DNA from: Przewalskia tangutica
Taxonomy: Eukaryota; Streptophyta; Magnoliopsida; Solanales; Solanaceae
Length of the DNA: 64,000 nt
NCBI GenBank assembly: GCA_029844215.1
Contig: CM056732.1
Coordinates: 19,370,001-19,434,000, forward strand
Direction: 5' to 3'
Shown here: one piece after another, positions 10,476-20,663 of the stretch
Layout: every line of letters begins with the position of its first letter
Numbering within the stretch: the first letter of the stretch is position 1
Notes under the pieces: generated by a model
Seen by the model: the letters and a program-made list of their open reading frames with translations, nothing else
Databases searched by the model: none
Told to the model about the DNA's origin: nothing
Position numbers and translations under genes: made by a program

Positions 10476-11833
10476 TGACGGTATTTTTTATACACTTTTT
10501 GAGTCGTTTTTAGTTAGTCTTTTGTCCCTTTTTGTACAAATAAGTGTCGTATTAGGATAGATTTTCTTTATTTTGAGTCAAGTTGGTTAAAATGACCCAA
10601 TGGCTGAAAAGGAGCTAAAAGAGGGCAAAAGTGGAGGTTTCAGAGCTTAAACGACGAGAAAGTGGCGAACGAGGCAGAAGCACGGACTAGCGCCGCGGCG
10701 CCTACTGCAGATAGGTTCGGTCGCGCGCCTAATATCCGTAAGATCGCAGAGTTGCAGGCCGCGCGCTCCGCATGCCAGAGAGCGTGGCCGCGCCAAATCA
10801 TCCGAAGGATCGCAGACTCAGCCGCGGCGCCGATAGCAGGGCCGCGGCGCCGACGCGGGAAAATCAGGTTTAATGACGATTTTCTGGGCCAGTCCTGAAG
10901 GGAAAAGTTAGAGGCGGTTTTGAGCCTATAAAAGGAGAACCCTAGGCAGTTTTTAAGGGTTCCCTTTCTTGCACAACACAAGGATTCTTGGATTGAAGAT
11001 TGGAGACCTTAATTTAGTAATTTTCTTTTCTTTTCTTTCCTTTATTTCAGTTTTTATGATGAACCTTGAATTAGTTCTTGTCATGTCAATGGCTAGGAAC
11101 TAATTCCTTTATAGGGCTTTCCATGTTAAATCACTAGAAACTTATGTTATGAATTGATGCATGTTTATGGTTATTCTTCTTCTTGTTGAGATTTATCCAA
11201 TAATTGCTTTGAATGCTTGGTAATTAATTGATCACTAATTATCATTATTTATATGATTTCTAATCAAACTTCGAAAGGAGGAGGTTGTGAATATGTTGTA
11301 AGTTGGGTAGACATATTTTGGATTGGGGATGAAAATACCTCAATTACTTATGTAGCGTTAATGAGAGGCTTAAAACACCTAATTTTACGCATGGCGCGTG
11401 ATGCTAACTAGGTTTTTGGTCTTAATCCTCCTATAGAGTCATCCTTATCACCGAAAGGTAGAAAGGAGCAATACTGGGGTTGAGTGTTTATATAGCCTTA
11501 ACGGGAGTATAAAACGATTTAGTAAACCTGCTAGCTCCAAGAGAAGAAGAACCATAATTCATTGCATTAATAAGTAACATAAGCGGATAGTTGAGGAGAC
11601 ATGGAAGCCCTATTTCCATCACTACTGAAGTAAACACATTAGTTAAATTAGTATTTATAATTGTTAGTTATAAACAACAAAATCAAATATCGGTTACCAA
11701 ATAGATACCAAAAGATAGATAATTGGTACTTGAACACTAATCCTTGTGGACGATATTCGGTCTTACCAAGACTATATTACTTGTCACGATAACGTGCACT
11801 TGCGTTAAAGTGTGTGCATCTTTTCGCGCATCA
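10476..11833 (+). repeat. Athila-B 5' LTR
   Basis: 1358 bp, ending ...TTTTCGCGCATCA. It is near-identical to 17707-18991 from the TATA box to the end. A GC-rich patch at about 10680-10860 with several GCCGCGGCGCC palindromes differs strongly from the other copy. Confidence 0.92.
10927..10933 (+). promoter_or_regulatory. LTR TATA box (Athila-B)
   Basis: TATAAAA in GAGCCTATAAAAGGAG, about 60 bases after the GC-rich patch. It is repeated in the 3' LTR at 18091-18097. It is placed as expected for the U3/R promoter driving the genomic transcript. Confidence 0.65.
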
Positions 11834-11839
11834 AGTTTT

Positions 11840-11857
11840 TGGCGCCGTTGCCGGGGA
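11840..11857 (+). other. Primer binding site, tRNA-Asp type (Athila-B)
   Basis: TGGCGCCGTTGCCGGGGA lies 6 bases inside the LTR end. Its complement matches the 3' end of plant tRNA-Asp (…CCCCGGCAACGGCGCCA), a primer used by Athila-lineage elements. Confidence 0.85.
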
Positions 11858-11968
11858 TTAGACATAGTTCAATATCAAATTTATCTATTTTTAATTTCTA
11901 ATTTGGTTTTGAATTTTTATTTTTATTTTTACGTTTTTTTTTTAATTTTTCGGTAAAAATCAGTTGCC

Positions 11969-13175
11969 GTGATCAGTTTGTCTGTTTTTGATCTATTTCA
12001 GGAAATCAGTTTATGCGAAGGAGAAGAGGGGCAGACACTCTTGTTCCCTTCAATCCAGAGATTGAAAACCCGTAAATGTAATGTAAAGAATCGGATTGCA
12101 ACCTTGATAGAGATGGACGGTGTTCAAAACAACAATATGATGAGAGAAGGGTTAGGTGAAAATCAACCTAATCCAGGAATGCCTCGGCAAGTACCAATGG
12201 ACGTCGAGGAGAGAGTGCAAGTCCAGGCAGAAAGAAGTTTGGGAGACTACGTGCTACCGAGGGTGAATGGAGCACATACATGTATTAGGCTCCCTGCAAT
12301 AGGAGCAAACAACTTTGAGATCAAACCGACAATTCTAGGCATGGTGCAGAACACAGTGCAATTTGGAGGACTGCCATCAGAGGATCCACATATGCACATA
12401 GCTAATTTCTTGGAGCTATGTGCAACTTTCAGATATAACGGCGCATCGATGACGTTGTCAGATTGAGGCTCTTTCCTTCTCACTCGTGGATAGAGCAAAA
12501 GTATGGTTGAATTCCCACACCGATTCGATTTTTACATGGCAAAGAAATGCAGTAAATTTTTGGCCAAATTCTTTCCTCCGTGCAAAGCAGCGAAATTGAG
12601 AGGAGAGCTGAATAACTTCTACCAAGCAGATGGAGAGTCAATGTACGAAGCGTGGGAAAGGTTCAAAGATTTGCAGAGAAAATGCCCACACCATTACATT
12701 GAGTTGTGGAACTTGGTCCACATCTTCTATAACGGGCTCAATGAACAACCGTAACCATTATAGATGCAAAGATAGTGGGACATTCATGAGGAAAACATCC
12801 CACGACGCTCACGAATTATTAGAAGATATGGCCACCAACAACCATGTCACAGAAGAGAGATCAATGAGTGGGAGGAGAACAGTGGGAGTCCACGAAATAG
12901 ATGTCATTGCTGCCTTGAATGCCCAAGTGGCCTTGTTGACGAAACAGTTGCAACAACATACAGTATCAGTGAATGCAATGCAGATGCCTAAGAGCTGTGA
13001 AATATGTGGTGGCCCACATACATTCGATAGGTGTCCTTCAGCTGATCCTAATAATATGCCAATTGAGCAGGCAGAGTGTCAGGCCGTGGGTAATTATCAG
13101 AGGCCACAGAACAACCCATACTCCAACACATATAATCCAGGGTGGAAGAATCACCCAAATTTCTCATGGAGATGA
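11969..13175 (+). pseudogene. Athila-B gag
   Basis: The frame 11969-12466, probably starting at the ATG at 12113, carries the Athila gag core with NNFEIKPTILGM and FGGLPSEDPHMHIANFLELC. After a frameshift the next frame (12503-12754) gives KFLAKFFPPCKAAKL and DGESMYEAWERFKDLQRKC, typical of Athila capsid domains. A third frame ends with a zinc-finger-like CEICGGPHTFDRC and an NNPYSNTYNPGWKNHPNFSW tail. Gag packages element RNA, and the protein could be supplied in trans by relatives. There are two frameshifts as read, and some may be sequence errors. Confidence 0.85.
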
Positions 13176-13629
13176 GACCAGGGGCAGCATAATCAATATA
13201 GGCGATGCAAAACCACAGAACCAAAATCAGCACTCTTCACTCAGCCTCACCTTCTCAACAATTTAATACACTTGTCCACGTAAAAGCCGACGAAATGAGA
13301 GCGGCTTTGTTGGCACTCACCAACGCCTGCACCCGCCGTGATGAAGCTAGATCCTCGCTCAGAACTTGAAACATAAGTGGTCACTAGCAAAACAAGCAAA
13401 CAAGAAAGCCACGTGGTACACCGCCAAGCAACACAGAGGTGAATCAGGAGCAATGCCAGTAGTACAATTGAGAAGTGGCAAACATTGAGAAGCGAATACC
13501 TCACCAATAGTTGAGCAAAGGGCGAGATAGAAAAAGAAGGTGGTTGAAACTCGCCAAGAGTAGAGAAAACTCCGCAGGCGAGTATACAGAAGATCCCATT
13601 CCCGGATATTACAATGAAGGCGGTTGATA

Positions 13630-14230
13630 AACAATTCTCCAAATTTTTGGAGACATTCTAAAGTCTGATATCAACATACCATTTATAGAAGCATTGGAGC
13701 AGATTCTCCTATTTCAAATTCATGAAGGAGATCTTGGGAAGAAGAAGAATCATGAGTATGAGATGGTAGCACTAATCGGAGGAGTGTAGTGCTATCTTAC
13801 GTAAGAAGTTGCCTCTAAACTAAAAGACCGGGAGCTTTACACTACCTTGCACTGCTGGTGACACGCAATGTGGGCTCAGGCGATTTAGGGCAAGTATAAA
13901 TCGATGCCTTTATCGGTATTTAAGCGGTTGAGTCAGGTGAGGCCAAACCAACCACGGTGATCCCGCACTGGCCGATAGACGATGAGTTCATCCAAGAGGA
14001 AGATTGAGGACGTGATTGTTAAAGTAGGAAAATTCTTTTTCTCGCGACTTCCTCATTCTTGACATGGAAGAAGACGCAGAAATCCCTATCATATTGGGAG
14101 ACCATTCCTGGCGGCGAGAGAGCATTGATCGATGTAGAAAGAGGAGAGCTAACACGAGGCGAGAAGGAAGAAATGGTGTTTAAAGTATTTAAACACATCA
14201 TTGAGCCACCAACCATGAGCGGTGCTTGCA
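13630..14230 (+). pseudogene. Athila-B protease-region remnant
   Basis: Codons in shifting frames recall the Athila gag-protease junction: KFL.. then DINIPFIEALEQI near 13668, then a CAILRKKLP stretch, a degraded LxDLGASIN-type site near 13880 without a clear catalytic Asp, and RALIDVERGEL near 14120. Polymerase should follow but does not. The call is by resemblance and no frame is intact. Confidence 0.55.
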
Positions 14231-14458
14231 ATCAAGACCATCAAACCTCCCCGTGATCCCGCAAGTCAAACCAAGGAGATGAGCCCGAAAGCGGTATGGA
14301 TTGCCGAACCTCCACAAAAGCAGGTATGTGTTCCTGAACTTTCCCTTAACGATAATGCTAAGAGGAGAAGAAGAAAAAGAAAACGAAAAATGTGGAGAAA
14401 ATGGATTAGTTGTGGGGTTAATCCACCCCACATTTTATTGAGTTAAGGAACTTGCGTC

Positions 14459-14503
14459 CGGCTAAAAGAAGTTAAAGACAGCGCTACTTGGGAGGCAACC
14501 CAA
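14459..14503 (+). other. Conserved noncoding block of Athila elements (copy B)
   Basis: CCGGCTAAAAGAAGTTAAAG is followed by ACAGCGCT...GGGAGGCAACCCAA. A near copy lies in Athila-A at 20797-20841, although the elements share little else nearby. It sits just after the residual coding region. Its function is unknown. Confidence 0.6.
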
Positions 14504-14506
14504 GGT

Positions 14507-15328
14507 ATTTTGATTTATTTTACTTTAATATAGTAGTTTAATTTATTAAGAACGGTCTCGCGGAGGTAGTGTTTGTGTTGTGATTGACAGGTATAGGCCA
14601 ATAAATCAAGGGCGGAAATCAAGAACCAGTGATTTTCAGAAAACGTAAGCGCCATGCAAAAGAGCGTAAAGCGCTGAAGTTTAAGCGTCGCGCGCCAGGA
14701 AGCGAGCGCGGCGCTAAAAGTCCGTAAAAATTGCCAGTCTAGCGCGCGCACCAGAATGTGGCCGCGTAAATTCCCGAATAGTGCGAGAACATCAGCCGCG
14801 CCAAACGCAGGTCACGTGGCGGAAATCCAGAAAGTGATAAAACGCCCAGAAATCAGATTTCCAATTTCAAAACCAAAACCTAAACCCCCTTCTCCACAAA
14901 ACCCACGAAAATTCACAATTTACCCACAAATCCTCCACAAATCAAACCCAACCACAACCAAAACTCTTAAATCCCTAAAACCCTTAGCCATCTCAACCAC
15001 CAAAACTCCATCCCATTGCCTCAAATCACCACTAGAAGCAAGAACACCTTGAAGAACACCATAAAAAGGTAATCTTCATCTTTTCTTGAAAGCTTTCAGT
15101 AGTCAAAGGAGGTAGTAGTTGGAAGAGTGTTGTATTGTTCAAGTAGTTGGGGTGTCGAAAAATTTGTTGTGAAAAAGTGAGGAAGAGTATACAAAGAGGG
15201 TTGGGTATTGTGTAGTACGGGAGTTGGAATTTGGAGGTGTGGGAGTTGTGCAGAAATTGAAGTTTTTGAGGGTGATATTGTTGGGTAGTGTGTGGATACG
15301 AAGGATAAGCTGCAAAAAGTTATCTTAC
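14507..15328 (+). other. Athila-B spacer between protease remnant and accessory ORF
   Basis: No coding frame is supported. A GC-rich patch (about 14640-14830) with GCGC-rich motifs like those in the LTRs is followed by a CA-rich, proline-codon-biased stretch and then a G-rich stretch. It is probably a relic of the region once occupied by pol. Confidence 0.5.
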
Positions 15329-16390
15329 ATGTCTGCAAGAAAAAGAAGAGCCTCCGCATCTACATCAGCCCCGCAATATGATGAGACTAGGTTTGTCAGC
15401 CGAAGTGCTCAAGATAGATACCATAAACTCAATACAAGGCCCTTAATCCCTGAAAGGGGAATGGACTATCAAAGAGACTCGCTGGAAGAGGGAGATGTCT
15501 ATGAGCCCATTCGGGCGATGATTGAGATGAGGGGGTGGAAAAGATTTGTAAAACCGGGAAAGATAGCACCAATAAACACAGTGATGGTGCGTGAATTTTA
15601 TGCTAATCTTCCGTAGAAGGTGGAAAATGGATGCTTTGTGAGGGGAAATTATGTGCCTGTGACGACAGAAGCGGTAAATGCGCAATTGGAAACAGATGAT
15701 GTTGAAGGAGGAGATGGTGATTGGAACTACTTTAGAACATGGTCTAGAAGCACCTCCAACATCGACTGGAATGACGTCGCAGACACAGTGAACTACCCTG
15801 GGGCTGCATTTGATATTGCAAGAAATGGGTCAAGAGGACCGAGCAGGTGTCAGTTCAACAAAGCAACGGCGGTTGGTCAGATTTCGTCGATGCCGCGATT
15901 CCATCCACGCACTTTACGAGTGCCGTACAGAATCAAACTGATATATGGAATTATGACGGGGAAGACGATTGATGTGGGAAGGGAGATAGTGCAAAGTATT
16001 GAAGAGACCAGCCGGTTGGTAACAACGGGTGGGTTGGTACATGGCTCAATCATTACAACTCTATGCGCCTTCAATGGGTTCCCAACCCTACCCAATGACA
16101 CTCAAGAGAGAAACCAATTGCCTGTGTCTTATGGGATAGTGCACTCCTTTCCAGACGCAAGCCCCCCAGCAGCAAGAAGAAGAGCACAACCACCACCAGC
16201 AGCAGCAGCAGAGGCCGAAATGAACGAAGATGAGCCTGAAATAGAGGCTCAACATACGGCAAGCAGCAGCCACCAGCCAACCACAGAATTTGAACCTTCA
16301 ATGCCCATGATCGAGCAGTTACTCCAAAATCAGATGGGGATGATGCAGAGTTTGGACACAGTGATACAAGGACAACAAGAAACGAGGTAG
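15329..16390 (+). pseudogene. Accessory ORF with putative plant transposon protein domain
   Basis: The ATG at 15329 opens MSARKRRASASTSAP. The frame has one in-frame TAG (15614-15616) and is otherwise open to 16390, about 353 codons. Around residues 60-200 it matches the plant domain known as putative plant transposon protein (PF20167): MIEMRGWKRFV, VREFYANLP, then GCFVRGNYVPVTTEAVNAQL, and RIKLIYGIMTGKTIDVG. The tail is Ala/Pro-rich (PPPAAAAEAE) with a short Gln/Met-rich segment. This domain is frequent in Athila-group elements, in the env-like or extra ORF position; its function is not established. The single stop replaces what is usually Glu, so the ORF is nearly intact. Confidence 0.75.
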
Positions 16391-16514
16391 CAAATCAACG
16401 AGATGAGTTCCTTGTTCAACCAGTGGTCCATGCACTATCCAATGCCACCGCCACCACCACCATTTTAGCCAAGTCTGTAAGTGTCTTGTTTTCTTTTATT
16501 GTCTTTGAATCTAC

Positions 16515-16557
16515 ACACATTGGGGACAATGTGTGATTTAAGTTTGGGGGGGGGGGG
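16515..16557 (+). other. Internal hairpin plus purine tract (Athila-B)
   Basis: Perfect 8-bp stem ACACATTG / CAATGTGT with loop GGGA (16515-16534). It is followed 11 bases later by AAGTTT and a run of 12 G ending at 16557. It looks like a second, internal polypurine tract. Confidence 0.65.
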
Positions 16558-17667
16558 TGTTTTAATTGTGTCTTATTATTTGTGTCTTATTGTTATAGTA
16601 TGTTTAAATCTTTTTGTTGTTTTTGTGTATTTTTTGAGTCACACATAATTGTTTTTTCTTTTTTGAGTCATAATTGTCTGTCAAAAGATCATGTATGCTG
16701 TAGTTACTAGAAACACCTAGTGAAGTAAGGTGGAATAATGTAACGGAATTAAAAGCAACTATCTAAACACTTAGGTTAGATATGCCAAAAACTCACAAAG
16801 TCTGTCTATTTGGAGTTTCTTGCTTGGATTGTGCATGCTAAATGATTAAAACCTATGTGTTATGATTGCTTGCTATTTGAGGCGAAATAGTTAGGATATG
16901 CATGTTAGGAGAAATGACTCAGGCGTTTCTTTGATAGCCAATTCTTACCACTCTTTTCTACCCCTGACACTAAAAATATCCCTAGTCAGCCCCATTGAGC
17001 CTAAAAGTTGAACTTTTTCTTTGACACCCTATATTCCCACAATTGTGCCATAGGTAGAAATTTGAAATAGTTGGAATAAAATGTGTTAAAAAAGAGACAA
17101 AAAGAGTTAACAAAAGTGATGCACCCCAATAAAAAAAAGTAATAAGAACTAGGCAAAAGCCTAAGTTTGGAGGTGCCTGTTATTATAATACACTTCACTC
17201 TCCCAAAACAAAAGAGGGGAAAGATAGAATTGAAGTGAAAGAAAATAATCAAAAGAAAAGGGAAAAATTGAAAAGGTAAAAGAGCTTATGGTACACAAAA
17301 ATGAGCATAAATGCCTATTTTTACCTACCCGTGCCTAAGCCTACATTACAACCCTTAAAAGTCCTGAAGATCTCTTAGATGCATAACTATGATTAGTGGA
17401 GAATAACAAGTAAACATGCCATAGGAATTTTGAAATTAACATGCATGATTCAGTATTTGACTTCCATTAAGCATGATAAAAATGAGTTTGCGGAATATCT
17501 AGCTTAATGTGTTTAGTGTGCTAAAATTTCATGCTATAGGTTCCTGCATATTATTCTACTAATCTTCATGTTTTTTTAAAGTAACATCAATGCAGCAAAA
17601 GTGATCAATGTCATTGAGTCTGTCTATTTTCCTTTTTCTTGAGTCTTTTATTTCTTTTTTTTTTATC

Positions 17668-17703
17668 TTTGCTCGAGGGCGAGCAAATGTTAAGTTTGGG
17701 GGT
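17668..17703 (+). other. Terminal hairpin plus polypurine tract (Athila-B)
   Basis: Perfect 8-bp stem TTTGCTCG / CGAGCAAA with loop AGGG (17668-17687), then TTAAGTTTGGGGG at the border of the 3' LTR. The tract is where plus-strand DNA synthesis should start. Confidence 0.75.
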
Positions 17704-17706
17704 ATT

Positions 17707-18991
17707 TGATCGGTGTATTTTATATACACTTTTTGAGTCGTTTTTAGTTAGTCTTTTGTCCCTTTTTGTACAAATAAGTGTCGTATTAGGATAGATTTTC
17801 TTTCTTTTGAGTCAAGTTGGTTAAAATGGCCCAATGGCGGAAAAGGAGCTAAAAGAGGGCAAAAATGGAGGTTCCAGAGCTTAAACGTCGAGAAAGTGGC
17901 GAGCAGCGAGGCGTACACGGACTAGCCGCGCGCCATCGCAGATAGGTTCAGGTCGCGCCTAATATCCGTGGCGCGCAGTTGCAGGCGCGCGCCCGCATGC
18001 AGAGAAGGCGGTCGCGGCCGACGCGGGAAAATCGAGTTTAATGACGATTTTCCGGCCAGCCCGGCGGAAAAGTTAGAGGCGGTTTGAGCCTATAAAAGGA
18101 GAACCCTAGGCGCTTTTAAGGGTTCCTTTCGCACAACACAAGGATTCTTGGATTGAAGATTGAGACCTTAATTTAGTAATTTTCTTTTCTTTTCTTTCCT
18201 TTATTTGCTTTTTATGATGAACCTTGAATTAGTTCTTGTCATGTCAATGGCTAGAACTAATTCCTTTATAGGGCTTTCCATGTTAAATCACTAGAAACTT
18301 ATGTTATGAATTGATGCATGTTTATGGTTATTCTTCTTCTTGTTGAGATTTATCCAATAATTGCTTTGAATGCTTGGTAATTAATTGATCACTAATTATC
18401 ATTATTTATATGATTTCTAATCAAACTTCGAAAGGAGGAGGTTGTGAATATGTTGTAAGTTGGGTAGACATATTTTGGATTGGGGATGAAAATACCTCAA
18501 TTACTTATGTAGCGTTAATGAGAGGCTTAAAACACCTAATTTTACGCATGGCGCGTGACGGTTAACTAGGTTTTTGGTCTTAATCCTCCTATAGAGTCAT
18601 CCTTATCACCGAAAGGTAGAAAGGAGCAATACTGGGGTTGAGTGTTTATATAGCCTTAACGGGAGTATAAAACGATTTAGTAAACCTGCTAGCTCCAAGA
18701 GAAGAAGAACCATAATTCATTGCATTAATAAGTAACATAAGCGGATAGTTGAGGAGACATGGAAGCCCTATTTCCATCACTACTGAAGTAAACACATTAG
18801 TTAAATTAGTATTTATAATTGTTAGTTATAAACAACAAAATCAAATATCGGTTACCAAATAGATACCAAAAGATAGATAATTGGTACTTGAACACTAATC
18901 CTTGTGGACGATATTCGGTCTTACCAAGACTATATTACTTGTCACGATAACGTGCACTTGCGTTAAAGTGTGTGCATCTTTTCGCGCATCA
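17707..18991 (+). repeat. Athila-B 3' LTR
   Basis: 1285 bp, TGATCGGTGTATTTT...CGCGCATCA. It is near-identical to the 5' LTR except in the GC-rich patch (about 17890-18070), where short indels accumulate. Confidence 0.92.
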
Positions 18992-19394
18992 CCAGCAAGC
19001 CCCCCAGCCAGTCCCCCTCCTGCCCGCTCTAATTAGTTGTAAATTAATGAAACTTTAAATGGTCATAACTTTGCGCTCGGATGTCCGTTTGACCTAATGT
19101 TTTTTTGATTTCACGTATTTTTTCGAGATAGGGCCGGACAAATAGCCAAAGCAGTTTGTAGCAGCCAATTTCTCAAAAAACATCCGTCTTGCCAATCAAT
19201 TCACTTTTACCCCAAATTGTTACCAATTGTCCATTTTTGCAAATCTAAATATCTCGCGCTATACAATATATTTCAACGTAAAAAATTTGTGGTAATGTGT
19301 TCGAGAATGTCAATTTCAGTATTGGAAATTCAATTTTAAAAAAAAATCGGCCCGACCCGGAAAATTCTTACCGGTCCGGACCGAGAACTGGACA

Positions 19395-19445
19395 GATAAG
19401 GTTTCGGTCCGGGACCGGATCTCCTTCCAGGACCGAAACCTTATC
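19395..19445. repeat. 16-bp inverted repeat in the hAT-like element
   Basis: The arms GATAAGGTTTCGGTCC (19395-19410) and GGACCGAAACCTTATC (19430-19445) lie in a subterminal region dense in GGTCCGGACCGG motifs (19370-19515), as expected for transposase-binding subterminal repeats. Confidence 0.75.
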
Positions 19446-19521
19446 GGTCCGGACCGGTAATCTTATCGGATCGGTTCCGGTAAGTGGATACCCGGACCGG
19501 CCCGGACCGATAACAACACTA

Positions 19522-19925
19522 TATGTGATAAAACCTATCTTAGAAATATAGAAGATTTCTACACTGGGATTGAGCGATTGTATATCCTAATCGAAATATA
19601 AGACAATCTAGTTAACCGCTATCTTAACGTAGAAAAATAAGTCATTCTAGTTGCATTAAGGATTGAAAATAGTGGATAGTTGAAGATATTGGAAGCCCTA
19701 ATTCCTTCATAATTGATTAAACCTCAATAATTTAGTTTAATTCTTGCAATTACCCTAGTAGTGTTAGATAAAAACTCAAATCAACCGTCGTTTGCCAAAT
19801 AGATAACCTAGAATAGATGTTCGGTAATTAGAAACCAGTCTCTGAGGACGATATTCGGTCTTACCATACTATATTACTTGTAACGATACGTACACTTGCG
19901 TTAAGCAATTGGAAATCGCCTAACA
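19522..19925 (+). repeat. Athila-A 5' LTR, second part
   Basis: It continues from the right TATGTGAT duplication and matches 23099-23505 of the 3' LTR. It ends CGCCTAACA at 19925. Confidence 0.9.
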
Positions 19926-19931
19926 AGTTTT

Positions 19932-19949
19932 TGGCGCCGTTGTCGGGGA
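19932..19949 (+). other. Primer binding site, tRNA-Asp type (Athila-A)
   Basis: TGGCGCCGTTGTCGGGGA has one change from the Athila-B site and lies 6 bases inside the LTR. Confidence 0.8.
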
Positions 19950-20127
19950 CTAGCGTACTTTCAATATCGAATTATCTATTCTTATTTCTAATTTGGTTTG
20001 TATATATTAGGTTATGTTATTTTATTTCTAATTTGGTTGCTCCAGGAACAAATTTCTAACTTGTTCTGCGAGCATTTTTTATCACTTTTTGTTGTTATTC
20101 TTATTTTGTGGGTGAAGTTGAAATAAA

Positions 20128-20663
20128 ATGGACTACTACTATCAGGGGCAGTGGACTCAGCAACAACAACTCAACCCACAGGTTCCACAAGAAGATCAAA
20201 ATGAGTTGCAGGAAGCCATACTCAGGCTCACCAAGTGTCAGACTCAGTTTATGGCTGAGACAAAGGTGTCTCAAAAATTTGGAGATACAAATAGGGCAGA
20301 TGATGGATATGGTGATCAATGTACCGCAAGAAAATCTGCCTAGCGACACAGTTGTGGGAGGGTGATAAGCAGAGTGAGGAACCTGAACCACAATAAGTTG
20401 TTGAGAATAATGAGGAATTGAGAGAGATAGTTGGTGTAGAGAAAGAAGAGGTTACTGAGATCCAAATTTTCACCTTTTTGGATTCCTTTAAATTTCTTTT
20501 TTCTATACTCGTTGCAGAAAAGACACTACCAACTATCATTGCTGAGCCCCAACAAGAAAGTCCATACCCTCAAAGGCACCCCCAAAAGTTGAGAGATGTA
20601 GGGAGTTTCACTGATCCCTACATTATACAGAGCCTAGAAGACAAGCCTGCCTTGGATAATTGA
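20128..20663 (+). pseudogene. Athila-A gag C-terminal remnant
   Basis: An ATG at 20128 gives MDYYYQGQWTQQQQLN, a Gln-rich start, then NELQEAILRLTKCQTQF. After a frameshift, NLEIQIGQMMDMV and ENLPSDTVV follow, which match the nucleic-acid-side end of Athila/Tat gag polyproteins. A further piece (20520-20660) has YPQRHPQKL. Everything 5' (capsid) and 3' (protease, polymerase) is missing. It cannot act alone. Confidence 0.6.

Larger units (their letters stand above)
16391..17706 (+). other. Athila-B 3' noncoding region
   Basis: There is no coding frame. It contains two copies of a hairpin plus TTAAGTTTGGGGG module, one at the start (16515-16557) and one at the LTR border (17668-17703). Between them are blocks conserved in Athila-A: GAGGCGAAATAGTTA, CCCTAGTCAG(C/T)CCC, GATGCACCCCAAT and TACCTACCC. 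Conservation without coding suggests RNA-level roles in packaging or reverse transcription. Confidence 0.6.
10476..18991 (+). mobile_element. Athila-B: non-autonomous Athila-like Ty3 element with gag and an accessory ORF
   Basis: The paired LTRs (10476-11833 and 17707-18991) start TGA(T)CGGT...TTTTTATACAC and end CGCGCATCA. A tRNA-Asp primer site follows the first LTR and a purine tract precedes the second. Inside are an Athila-type gag, a decayed protease region and a separate ORF with the putative plant transposon protein domain. No reverse transcriptase or integrase is readable. Flanks ACCAC and (A)CCAGC give no clean duplication. The LTRs are nearly identical outside one GC-rich patch, so this is the youngest layer. 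Confidence 0.88.
10307..19521. mobile_element. Non-autonomous hAT-like DNA transposon (contains Athila-B)
   Basis: The termini are TAGTAATGGCGGTCC at 10307 and, inverted, TAGTGTTGTTATCGGTCC ending at 19521. They are imperfect inverted repeats with GGTCCG subterminal motifs. An exact 8-bp duplication, TATGTGAT, flanks it (10299-10306 and 19522-19529), the hallmark of hAT transposition. The same LTR position at 23099-23106 reads TATGTGGT with no insertion, giving the empty site. After removing Athila-B it is about 0.7 kb and has no transposase. A 16-bp inverted repeat lies in its right half (19395-19445). Confidence 0.85.

Noticed and set aside
10662..10898. 78-codon Ala/Arg-rich frame and its minus-strand partner 10640-10981
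   Set aside because: Both are open only because of the GC-rich LTR patch, and they are not kept in the partner LTR.
11840..11857. tRNA-Asp 3' end, possible tRNA gene
   Set aside because: Only the 18-base complement of the tRNA 3' end is present; its position after the LTR makes it a primer site.
16071..16301. Minus-strand frames opposite the accessory ORF
   Set aside because: Leu/Cys/Trp-rich shadow of the Ala/Pro/Gln codons of the plus-strand ORF.
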